From Plazaster borealis (lineage: Eukaryota; Echinodermata; Asteroidea; Forcipulatida; Labidiasteridae): a DNA stretch of 64,000 nt. Every line of letters starts with the position of its first letter. Position 1 is the first letter of the stretch. Where the stretch lies: the NCBI GenBank assembly GCA_021014325.1, contig CM037460.1, forward strand, positions 21,482,044-21,546,043, in the 5' to 3' direction. A program made the position numbers and the translations under genes. Below the pieces are notes generated by a model that made no database searches, was not told the DNA's origin, and worked only from the letters and a program-made list of their open reading frames with translations. This document shows positions 10,606-21,400 of the stretch, one piece after another.

Positions 10606-10888
10606 GGGCAATTTCATAGCGCTGCTTAAGGGTAAGCAAATTTTCGTGCTAACTATGGCAGAAAAACTTGCCTAAGCGTAAGAGTATTTCATAGGTTAGC
10701 AAGAAAATCAGGCGGCCAGCTTACGCATTCACCATGGATTTGCATTGTTAAGGTCGTTCATTTTCATAAAGTAAGCACCGGAGGGTTAGCATGCCTTTTC
10801 GTGTGCTTATGGTTAGCAGCACTATAAAATGGAAACTTGTGCAGTAAGCACAAAAACAACCATTAAGCAGCTCTATGAAATTGGGCCC
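10606..10888. mobile_element. GGGCCCAATTTCAT palindromic MITE, copy 2, copy A only
   Basis: Starts GGGCAATTTCATAG and ends CTATGAAATTGGGCCC, with inner AGCGCTGCTTAA and TTAAGCAGCTC. Copy B has the uninterrupted CACCTTCTGCAAAAAGC at about 42830, whereas A reads CACCTTCTG, element, TGCAAAAAGC. This is a direct empty/filled site pair. Confidence 0.85.
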
Positions 10889-11517
10889 TGCAAAAAGCAT
10901 AATTCCCGTGCCTAGGTCACCATCCCGAGGTCAAACAATAAAAGTGCGTGTGTGCCGTGCACTGCACACCTCTTAACCGATGATTGGTTTTCGTTTGGCC
11001 TCAGTGTGGGCACTGTTTGAAACTTGTTGCATCAATTATAGGGATCGGTCTATTCTTTCATTTGAAGAGAGTTTTTTTAAGTTTGAGGTTTAATATAAGT
11101 GTGCCATTAATTTATCTAAGTACTCTAGGGTAAAATTTAGAAGAAGTAGTCTCGTATTCATAAATTATATTCATATTTGTGCATTGCACTCCCTTTCATT
11201 CTTAATATATTTTCAGATATGATATCTCAGGTATGTGCATAACTATTTGCCAAATTGCCATACTACTCAAGAATCATCACAGGGTTTTTTCACTGAACAT
11301 TATATTTTTAAAATGAAGTTTGGAAGAAGAAAAAACTTAAATTTCGAATTTTTCAAATTCTTTGCCTTTTTAAAATGTATAATGTAAAAAACAAGTTGGT
11401 TTATGTCACGAAATAATGAAACTGAAAGGAAAAGGAATTTTCTTTTTCACTCTAGGTTTTCCCTCACTTGTTTAAAAGTTTCAACACAAAAATGTATAAA
11501 TTTATGAGGGGCATCTC

Positions 11518-12096
11518 TAGACCGATCCATACGCGCAAGTGCTTTACGCTGCCATGGCTGCAACACCATTGCTGGGGCACTGGAAGCGCAATGTTTTGAA
11601 CATGAAGACATGGAAGACCTGCTGTCTGTTTTACTTTTTAAGCAAATTAGGTGTCTTCCTCAATGATTTAGACACTTTCCATGACAGGACAGCATGATAA
11701 AATGATGTAGAATATACTAATTAGATATTTGAAACTAAACAGAAAGTGAATACTGAAATTTGTCGAAAAACCTTGCTGATGTAACACATTTTAAACCAGA
11801 CGGTGCAGTTTCCGCGTCTATCACACTTAAACTCACCTATTGTCTGCGCCGTTTTCAGGATCCAGTTTCTGTTTAGTTGCAAATACTTATGGCCGGTATT
11901 CTATACATCGCTATGTCATGCTGTCCTGTCAGGGAAATGGTGTAAATCGTTGAGAAAGACACCTAATTCACACAAAAAGTAAAAAAATACTACAATTTTT
12001 CCATGTCTTTGTGTACAAAACAATGCGCTGACAGCCTCCCAGCAATGTCGGCGCGGCCTCGGCAGCGTGCAGCGCTGTGCGCCTCGGATCGGTCTA
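11518..12096. mobile_element. Long foldback element, arms about 200 bp
   Basis: Left arm 11518-11725 and right arm about 11890-12096 are inverted, starting TAGACCGATCC and ending GGATCGGTCTA. They share the AATTAGGTGTCTT and GACAGGACAGCATGA blocks. No ORF with a recognisable domain was found. Confidence 0.75.
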
Positions 12097-12534
12097 TACT
12101 GTTGGTAGGTTTACGAATTTGGACCACGAATTTACCTCAATTCACTGGATCCGTAGCTCACAACAAGAACATGTTGAAAGAAATTTCCATAATGTTTATG
12201 GCATGGCAGATCGTACTGTTGACCAACCATTATGACAAGCCTGACTGGGCCGTTGGGAATTTCTTTGCTTACAGAGTGAAATATATGCACTATTGCTATA
12301 ATAATAGTAGAAATACTAGCATTATATGTTACAACAAATTATGTTTGACTGAATAATAAGACAGCCAAAATCAACAACTAAAAAACCCCAGCCCCCTTCC
12401 ATATTTACCGAAATTCTGAAAACTGTTGAAACTAACTACATAGATCTGGGACAGCGCACTATATCGCAATTGTCAGTGCGCTTTACAGCCCAAAACTTGA
12501 ACCAAACACTAAGGTTGGAGTAGGGGACGGAGTA

Positions 12535-13210
12535 GACTTGACTCAAGTCCCAATCCCGTGCCATCGCCAGAAAACTATTGTTTTGTGATGGTCTGCATTC
12601 CCCAACCTGTTCCGCACGCGGGACAGGGACTTGACGATGCCGCAGTCGCCTGATATGTAAATGTATTCACTTATGAATATGTAAACTTGCTGCGTTATAC
12701 GTGTTGTCCAATCAAACGCATTAAAAAAGAAGACTCGTTCATTTGTTATTTGTGGGGGTTAAGTACTTAGATGAGGATTGAAATACATTTTTGAATAACC
12801 AATTAATTATAAAAAGAAAGCACTAAAATGTTCATTACAATTTAAGTTAATACGTTGTAACATACATTTGGGTCGGTTTTGTTTGCAAAATTTGAACTTT
12901 GGGAAGTGCAATTCAACGACTTTGGTACCGACACCCACTTGCCTGCTGATGAGTTTGCCCGCCCCCACGTGTCACCGCGTTTAGACGCGTGCACTTACAA
13001 TGTCTTGCACTGTAATGTCACAGAGTGTAATGAATATTTTACCGGCGGGGCAGCGCTTCCACGCTCCCATTGGTTTTGTGCATCTCCCCATTTGGGGAGA
13101 TTTTCCAATAACAACGTGCAGTGTAAGAAACGACCTCGTCAAGTCCCATTCTCGGGACCACATTTTGACGGCGAGCGCGCACCGTACGAGAACGGGACTT
13201 GAATCAAGTC
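12535..13210. mobile_element. TA-flanked DNA element with palindromic ends
   Basis: Starts GACTTGACTCAAGTCCC and ends GGGACTTGAATCAAGTC, with TA on both sides. The ends are themselves palindromic. The flanking text GGGACGGAGTAG occurs on both sides and again partly at 13269. It is 676 bp. TA flanks suggest a Tc1/mariner-like non-autonomous element, by inference. Confidence 0.7.
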
Positions 13211-13221
13211 TAGGGACGGAG

Positions 13222-13272
13222 TAGTTGCGATAATTGTAACCCTTCTCCCGACGGTCGTTATTAACGCAACTA
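13222..13272. repeat. Short palindrome of the GTTGCGATAATCGTAACC family
   Basis: TAGTTGCGATAATTGTAACC at the left and TTATTAACGCAACTA at the right. It is related to 58597-58652, 58341-58365 and 60674-60735. Confidence 0.5.
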
Positions 13273-13704
13273 GGGACGGAGGTGTGTTGAATGATCCGGT
13301 TCAAAGAAAAGCTGTAAAAGAAGTGATTCAAATTTACTGTCTGCGTTTGCTTGCCACGTTGTCATTGTTATGATCGATCCTGATTGGTCCCGACCGGCCA
13401 ATTCTTGCAAAACTTGGGGATACAGTGCGTCCCTCGGAAAGCAATTTCACAGTTACGTAACCACCATGTAAGTGAGACAACAGAGGGCACCATCAAGGAA
13501 GTGTATCGCAGTGCATAATACATTTTTGGAATGATAAAATGGATTATACCACTGGGCACATATGGATAATTTCTTAATGTTTCCACGGGCCTCCATTGTA
13601 TGTGTCGATCTTAGTTAAAGAAAGAAAGGTGTGCATATATACGGGTTTAAGGCATCAGATATGATTTACACTGAGAAAACTCTGCCTTTATAGGACAACA
13701 AGAC

Positions 13705-13887
13705 GGTTACACCCCTATGTTCCGACACCCCTATGTTCCGACACCCCTATGTTCCGACAACCCTGGTGTATTTTCCTATTCCTAACCCTAACTCTAACCC
13801 TAACCCTAACCCTATGTAAGTCATGAGGGGGTTGTCGGAACATAGGGGTGTCGGAATATAGGGGTGTCGGAATATAGAGCAGTCACC
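13705..13887. mobile_element. Small element with telomere-like core and inverted 16-mer arrays
   Basis: The left arm has three exact copies of ACCCCTATGTTCCGAC (13711-13758). The right arm (13826-13876) has degenerate inverse copies. Between them lies CCCTAA-type sequence (13781-13813). CAACAAGAC occurs directly before (13696-13704) and directly after (13888-13896). Copy B lacks the element (GGACAAGACAGG at about 44962). Confidence 0.8.
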
Positions 13888-14448
13888 CAACAAGACAGTC
13901 GGGAACATTCTGAAAAGATGTTTAATAAAAGTTGAATTATGTTTACGATTAATGAAAATGAGTGCCCAATCGACCCCAACAGCCGGTTCAGACGAAATGG
14001 AATGAACATTGCAATACATTTAAAATGCCCAGATAAAGAAATTGAATGATTTTTTATTATTATATTGATTGACAATCTGTTTAATCTGGATGATCGAGCC
14101 AGTCATTAAATTGCGGAATGAAGTTTTTAAAATAGGATCGGAAAACCTATAAATAAGCAGTTTTGTACACATTTGCAGGGAGTGCTTTAATTGCAAGTGT
14201 AAACACGAACAGTGCGGCCACTGGCAAGAAAACCAGTATCAAGTTAAAATATGGTGGCAATTATACACCAAATAGCTCATTAGATATAAATTGTTTGCAT
14301 ATATGATGGATTTTTATACATTTTGAGAGAAGTGTTAAAAACACAAATTTAAACTGAAACATTTTAAACCTGACAGACGGCAACGGACCAACATAAATTC
14401 AATTTCCAACTCCTCATGTGAGTCGTTTTTATTTAAAATTGTACGTGT

Positions 14449-14930
14449 ATGAGTTTTTGCAATAACAATGTGAACAATTTATTTTGCATTATATACATGT
14501 ACCTCACACAAAGATCCTTGTCATTTGATTGGTGGAACACGTCTCATGTTTCATCCTTTATTTTACCATGTGTCGCTGTGTATACTGCTGGAACACTCCA
14601 AAATTTAATAAAGGAGTCCTATATGGATAATTGTAGGATGCTTCGCAAAGTAATTTTCAAAATAATGGTTCCCCGCCTGTTTGTCCAACTGAGGCAAGGT
14701 CATATTATGACAGACAAGATTGGTGTGTAATGGAGTCGTCCACGTTGTTTAGAAGGGATTTTTGTATTATTTAGAGTGTGGGGTGTCAAGTTTCCGTGTC
14801 TGTTTTGTGTTTATTGTGAAATAAATTTCAAATTACAAGGATCTCTGCATGAGTTATATAAAACAAATATTGAATGCATTGTCGTAATATATCATCAGTC
14901 ACTCAGTGAAATCTGGCTTTTCCATTTCAC
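14449..14930 (+). repeat. Dispersed repeat in unit A 3' flank
   Basis: CTTGTCATTTGATTGGTGGA and the following 400 bases match 45485-45870 (unit B) and a third copy at 29236-29590 inside an intron of gene B. The third copy shows it is mobile rather than part of the gene. Confidence 0.65.
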
Positions 14931-15184
14931 TTGAGTATTTGTCAACTGATAACTGAAGAGGCTAAATTTATGGCTCTTATCTCAATTAGCATTTAAGGTC
15001 TTAAATGCAAGTCGGGGGGAAGACTGTTTTCCCATGGTTAGTGTATTGTACAGAATATTGATAATATTTATAAATATTGTATAGAAAGAAGAGGAAATAA
15101 ATAACACTTGACGTGGCTTTTTATGTCATGTTTTCATGATCATAATCTCGTTGAACAATATGTGTCTCGGTAATTATGTGTGAC

Positions 15185-15578
15185 TTAAAGGGGCACATTG
15201 CTTTCAAATCTCTTAAAATTTTGCTGTTTGGAATTGCTCCAAATATCCTTTTCAAGAGTCGTTCATGCACAAAAACACATCAGCAGTGTTTTGTAATGTA
15301 AGTAAATGATTAAAAAACATAAACTTGCCCCTTGAAATACAACCATAGGAACAAACAGTCCACCATTTGTGGAGTCCAAAAGTTGGTTCTACAACTTGAA
15401 GAGCAGACTGGTGTTCTTTCATGAAGCTACAAAAAAAAAAAGAACCACACATATTCAAGGGATGTTTGTTTGAATCATTATATTCTACTTTTAAAATATC
15501 TTTCCAACCAGATTCATTTCAAAACAAATGATTTTTATAGCGTGACGCCCAATAAGCAGGCATGATGTGCCCCTTTAA
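15185..15578. mobile_element. TTAA-type MITE with TTAAAGGGGCACAT ends
   Basis: TTAAAGGGGCACAT at the left, ATGTGCCCCTTTAA at the right, 394 bp, no transposase. TTAA at both outer ends fits a piggyBac-like family. Confidence 0.75.
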
Positions 15579-17320
15579 ATGCACTGTAGTGTTCCCCACC
15601 GAACCATCTCCCTTCCCTTTATTACTTGCAGTGCCAAATTCTTACCCAGCTATCCCAATTGGGATATATCGTTACCCTGATTGGAACCCGTTTCTCCCCA
15701 TGAGGGTATGACTGGTCCCCAGTTGGTGGGGAAATCCTTGGATGCTGGGGCAGGACATCAGGGAGGGACTGATGTTTTTGCCAAAGACTGGATGCTGAAG
15801 GGAAGATTCAAGGACAGTTGGGTATTCCCCTCAAACCGTCGTTTAAGGTCAGAAACATCAAACACACCTCAGAAGATTACTCCCCCCCCCCTGTGATAAC
15901 CCCATGAAAGGTTGATTTTTATGAGAAAATAGAATTTAGCTGTTGCAAACTGCTTATAACCAATGGTATTAAATGCAAAAAATAGTTAATCCTGACGTTT
16001 CGACCCTATTAGCAGATTCTTCTCAAGTCTTTTTGTTGATTCAAACGTCCGAACATCCGGATCCCTTTTGTTAAGTCCTCGGTTTCATAGACACGCTCAC
16101 ACACACACAAATTTGTTTTGTTGTTTTCCGCACTTTTACATTATTATGAAAGTTTTTGTGCATGCCACCTTTGCACCTCGCATACTCTCGATTGGAGAGA
16201 GAGAAAAAAAAACTCCCATAAGGGCCCCCCCACACACACACACAACTTAATATCACTTTGTTTTCCTTTGGGGGTACCAGGCATGATATTCTTCCTACAG
16301 TCTGATTTCTGATTTATTTTTGCCCTTGGCAAAATCAGAAAAGTTATAATTAAGTAGCCTGAAAAGTCTGTTAAAGCGACACCAAATGTTTGTAGGTAAA
16401 CCCTTGTACTCAATCAAATGTTCCTACTTTTTTTCCAAGGACCAAATATCATAGGCCTATAGCTCAATGATTTCACCACAATTACAAATAAAAGCATGTA
16501 ATAAATGGCTAAAACGAAAGTGAAAGGTATTTCCAGCAGCAGTCTCTCAGCTTTCATTGTGAGGACTGCTACAAGTTCAATTTTTTAGAAACTATGGCAA
16601 CCGTACACAATGCACTTTGATGTAGTGTGTGACTGCACACTCAATACAAATTCCCATTGTAGCATATTGTACAGGGGAGGTCAATTTAACAAATAACAGT
16701 AGGCCTATTCCTGCATTGCAGAGCTGCAGTTAGCAAGCTGACTGTAGGCCTATTTATAATGGAGGGACACGCAGCTATTTTCCAGTCTCCGGTCTTACGA
16801 ATAATTTTATTATTTTCACATTAGTGCAAATGTAATGTGGTGCTGAGTGGGTTTTCTTTGGTTGTGTCCGACGTCCATCTTCAGTCATAAAAGGTAAATA
16901 ATAGATGTTTAATTCTGCACCTTTTTACTTGTTAGTTGTTGTGTTGTGTTTATTGACTGGTGTCTTTGTTCAATATCGATATTTCATTTTTGTAATGTGC
17001 AATGTATCAAAATACACCATGGTTACCACACCATAAACTTGAAAATGGCTCATAAATGTGCGATCAGATTCCGCCTCTTTCCCCCTTTTTTGCAAAGTAA
17101 CAGGGATCTAGATGATATTACTTTCATGTACCAAGTTCAAGGGTGAATAATCTAAAAAATATCGGGGAGTGTTGATCAAACCATAGAGCAATGATCTAAC
17201 GTTCTGCCACTTTGTGACTTCCACTCATAACAAATTATTAAAGATTGTTTGGATTAAGCCGGTTTTGGGCTTGCTTGTCATTATGAGGAAGAACTTTTCT
17301 TCCTTTTAAAAAAAATTCCT
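15579..17320. other. Intergenic, no gene seen
   Basis: Contains CA microsatellites at 16094-16108 and 16232-16245 and a small repeat at 16036-16090 (CGGATCCCTTTTGTTAA.GTCC) shared with 44517-44560. The open frames here overlap CA runs and low-complexity DNA and show no protein family. Confidence 0.5.
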
Positions 17321-17326
17321 GTTAAA

Positions 17327-17600
17327 AATTACCTTTTGATTTTAATGTAAAAATAAAGGAGTTGTGTATGTAACTCAGTCAGTGTGACAACATGTCTCTG
17401 ACTAGTGTACAATGGCTAGTGGCATGGCTATTATGCTTAGTGCTAGCATGGCTATAGTCTTAAAAATTGCTCCTTGATTTGAATGGAAAAATAAAGGAAT
17501 TTGGCCTATGTGTTAACTGTTACCAGTCATTGTCTGATAGACTACAATAGTGCTATGGCGTGGCTTATAGTGCATAGTGCTAGTGGTGGCTATGCTAGCA
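17327..17600 (+). repeat. Local tandem duplication, about 140 bp, two units
   Basis: The AAAAATAAAGGA block, followed by a TGACTAGTGTACAATGG-like block and GTGGCATGGCTAT motifs, recurs about 138 bp later in degenerate form. Confidence 0.55.
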
Positions 17601-17742
17601 TGGTTTAATGGCTAAGTGCTAAAGGGAATTTGGTACATGATCGTAACCCTCATAATTATGCATAAAGCCAGCTGAGCTCTGGAGCTGGAAGTAAACAGAA
17701 TGTGAAAAATATGACCATTTCATTAGTGGGAACAATTTACTT

Positions 17743-18247
17743 CCAATAGGACTCACCCGATTTTGGTTATAATTGGTTGGATAAAAGTTGGATTTTAAGC
17801 ACTCTTTCCCTTAGCTGAGATAATCCTAGCTCTTGGTCACATCCTTCCAGTCCCTACCATCAGGAATATCAAGGGTAATATGATAACCACATCTTTCCCT
17901 CTACATGTATGTTGAAGTTTTTCTTCTTGGTCTTTGACTTCCAGCTCATACTGCAAATGTTGAACATCATTTCTATATAATTTGTTTAATTTTTCAGTAG
18001 GAATCTCCCAATTTTGGTTATGATAATTGTTGAATAACAGTTGGACTTCAAGCACTTTTCCCCTTAGCTGTGATAATCATAGCTCTTGGTCACATCCTTC
18101 CAGTCCCTACCATCAAGAATATCAAGGGTAATATGATAACCATATCTTTCCATCTACATACAAGTGTGTGTTGAAGTTTTTCGTCTTGGTCCTGGGTCTC
18201 TGACTTCCAGCACAACTATTTGTTTGTTCAATTCTAATCCACATCCA
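17743..18247 (+). repeat. Tandem duplication (about 255 bp, two units) abutting the start of gene B
   Basis: TTTTGGTTAT, CTCTTGGTCACATCCTTCC and AATATCAAGGGTAATATGAT recur about 255 bp apart. ATAGGACT starts unit 1 and is found again at 18247. The repeat ends about 20 bases before the start codon, so it forms the proximal promoter or 5' UTR. Confidence 0.75.
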
Positions 18248-18266
18248 TAGGACTGTCTTCTGAATC

Positions 18267-18473
18267 ATGGGCTGTGGATCGCCCAATGCTGCAGGGAGCT
18301 ACCAAGCCGACATCAACACCATGTGGAATCAAGTCAGACGTACGGTGGACTCATCTACTAAGACGAACGACAAGAAATTGGTCATCCGTCGCTCAGGGTG
18401 GAAAACAGTCAGGATTTTTGTGTCATCCACGTTCAGAGACTTCCATGCTGAGAGGGAAATACTGATCAAAGAG
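18267..18473 (+). CDS. Gene B exon 1 (residues 1-69)
   Basis: Contains the start ATG, a polar linker and the start of the DUF4062-like domain (VRIFVSSTFRDFHAERE). The donor is GAG|GTAAAT, phase 0. Intron 1 (0.67 kb) shows nothing recognisable. Confidence 0.88.
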
Positions 18474-21400
18474 GTAAATTTTGGGCTGTGTTTGAATTGA
18501 CGGCTGTTGCTGTGGCTGTTGCCAAGGGTGTTGCTATGAGCCTCCTATATGCTTCAACTAATGTTCACATGACGATCAAGCCATACCCATAGCCGCAGCC
18601 ACTTTTTGGGACAAACATTTTGCTGACCTTAAGACCACATAAAAAACAATTGTTGATCATTCACGCCCGACCCTATTAAACCCCCTGACCCCATTTTTTT
18701 TTTTTAATCATACAAAAAACGGCTTTTTCAATGATCTTTTAAGTCAAAGTTGGCTCCGTTCTGCGCCGCACACACACTTACGTCAACACCAACCCCGGGT
18801 TTGATCTTGCAAAAACAAGAACAATTCTTCAAATATTTACTTAGGCTATGCTGCGTTTTAGTTGTTTGAAAATGTTTACAGAAAATGTCATCTAAGAGGA
18901 AAATGGTTTTAACAAAACAATTTAAAACGTCAAAATCACACAAACCCTCTGTTTTATAGTGATTGTGATGATTTATTTATTCTTTTTTTCATATTTTGCC
19001 ATGTCAACAAAACTAAAAAAAGGGCACCTTTTGAAATGAAATTTTCACAGGTTAGTTTTATGGTATATATACAGCTTTCACAATCCCTTTAAGAAACTTT
19101 GGGTTGGTTAAATGATTTGTTTCTTGTATCTCTACCAAAAGGTATTTCCCGATCTGCGTGTGTGGTGTGAGAAGAGACGTCTTCATCTTGTAGACTGTGA
19201 CCTCAGATGGGTGAGTAGCCATGGCAACAAACAACAAACCTCAATGAGACATCATCAGACTTATGAACTTACAACACTTCCCTGAAGTTGTTTGGGTTCA
19301 AACTGCTTCAAACCAGTTCACCCCAGCTTTTTCTAAACTTAGCCGGTATCAGTTTCTCTTCTTGAAAATGTTGTTGGTTCTAAATTTGTAATTTAGTCAG
19401 GAGTCATTGGTATAAATTGGTTGTTTTCTTTGATTGCTTTTTTAGGGAATTCCTAAGGACACTACAACGGAAGAAACACTACGGACATGTCTGGGTGAAA
19501 TTGACAGATGTTATCAAGATAACGTTATGCCATTCTTCCTGAATCTAACAAGGTACGACAATGTCAACTTGCACAATACAACCCCTTCCCATTTTGATAG
19601 ATTCCAAATCAAATGTTGCTTTGTCTAATGGAAATTTTTTGTCTGATGTTGTTTAGGAGTTCATAGTAAAAAAAAGTGATAAATATCCATTCATTCGTTC
19701 ATTAAATGGCAGCTAAAGGCCCAGTTGTGGACATTTTTTACTTGCAAGTTAAGTGGAAAGGTTTTACCAGCGATTGGTAAACCAAACCATTAAGGTATTA
19801 AAAGACAAGGAGATTTTCACAGAAAATAATTAAAATAAGAAGCAATTAAATACATTTAGAATGCAACATGGATATGCACTAAATAATATATACAGTTCTG
19901 TTATTATCTCAATATCACATCTGACGGGAGTCTCAAAGCGCTCATTGGTTTTACAAAAGGTATTGCAAAGCTTTGTTTGAATTATGGTACGAATATATAG
20001 CACCGTGTAGAGGTATACAAAGTGATGTGGGGCAATCTGCTGCCTACCATGCCAGAAAAAGCGGGCCAAACCCTTCTCCTAATATCAAAATCATATTAAC
20101 AACATTTAGTTTTATGTTCACATGGAAACTAAATGTGAAAGTGGAAAAAATATTACAAGTTCTATCTTCATGCTAAAATGATTGTAAAGTGAATTGAGTC
20201 GACCTCAGAGCCCCTCTTAAAATACGGGAATTGCAACAGGAGTGAATTCTGCTGTACTTTTTCTTTTGTATTAGTTTGTTTGTTGATCCTACTGTACTTT
20301 TCTAATCTTCTCTGTTTTATTTCTTCTGATTTTTTGGTTCAGTTCCTTACTTTTCTCTTTCCTCCTCTGACAGTGTTTGGATCTTTTGTCACAACTCAAG
20401 AGCCAATAGTCAACAAGTTTGTCTCCATTGATATTCAAGAAGTCAAGATTAACAAACAGGTCATTTTTTGACTCTCGTTTGGAATGAATAAATGTACTTA
20501 ATCTTTAAATAGATCAAATTTGAATATGTTTTTGCATGTTTTGTTTGATTCTGTTTGGCTTGGGCTACACCGGATCATGCTTTACATGGGATCAGGCACG
20601 CTATAATCAGAGTCCAACAGTTTTGGTGAAATGATGAGTTAATGGCTGGATGGTGTTGGATTGTTGTTAGATAGCAGAAGGATCCTAGTAAATCACTGAT
20701 AAAATAGATTTAACAAAATGCTTAAAGCTCTCCTTCAAAACAAATAAATAAATAAAAATGTGGTTGCATTGCCTTTATGGTTTGTTTAATATATTGCATG
20801 CCAGGCTAGTCGTGCATGACGTTAACATTGATTGCTTCGTGTAAAAAGGTCTGCAGAGCTTTGTTTGAAATTATAAGACAAATTTTACATGTTGACCTAT
20901 TATACTTGTAGCATCATGTAACGGTTTAGCTGGTGCTGTGGTACAAAATTAATGCAGCCACCATGCAAGAAACACCATGGCATACTAGGTTCTTTTTACT
21001 AGGTTCTCTGCTGATCAGAAACCAAACATTAGAGCTCGAGTCCAGTGCACTTGACCACTTGGCTATCATGTGCTCCCATCTCGCATGAAGTTTAACCGCT
21101 GTTCACGTATATGCTATTACAGCAGTCAAGTTTGGTAATGGGTGACACTTGTGACCCTCAGATGAAATTATGCCATGTGTGCCATGTTTGAGTTGAGTTC
21201 TGATGGTGATGACATAACAGTCATTATATCTAGCTGTTCATCTGAAAACACAATTCACTTTAATTATTTTTCATTTTTCATTACTCATCCTACAACACAT
21301 GCTTTGAGCCATATAAAAGCTTTTTCCCACATACTGCATCTCTTTGCAACTACTTGTCCGTGCATGTTAATTTGTATGTCTTATTTGTTCTCTTTGAAGC

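Larger units (their letters stand above)
138..15050 (+). repeat. Tandem segmental duplication, unit A
   Basis: This stretch aligns, with gaps, to 35030-45985. Homology starts at the shared GCCTCTTCT..TTTATGATAAATG text and ends near the shared GACTGTTTTCCCA text. It carries the last six exons of the STAND gene, their introns and about 5.8 kb of 3' flank. Exons are nearly identical; introns differ mainly by inserted elements, so A is about 4 kb longer than B. The boundaries are by eye and good to some tens of bases. Confidence 0.85.

Noticed and set aside
13781..13813. True telomere or fusion site
   Set aside because: Only a few degenerate CCCTAA units, enclosed in an inverted-repeat insertion with a target duplication.
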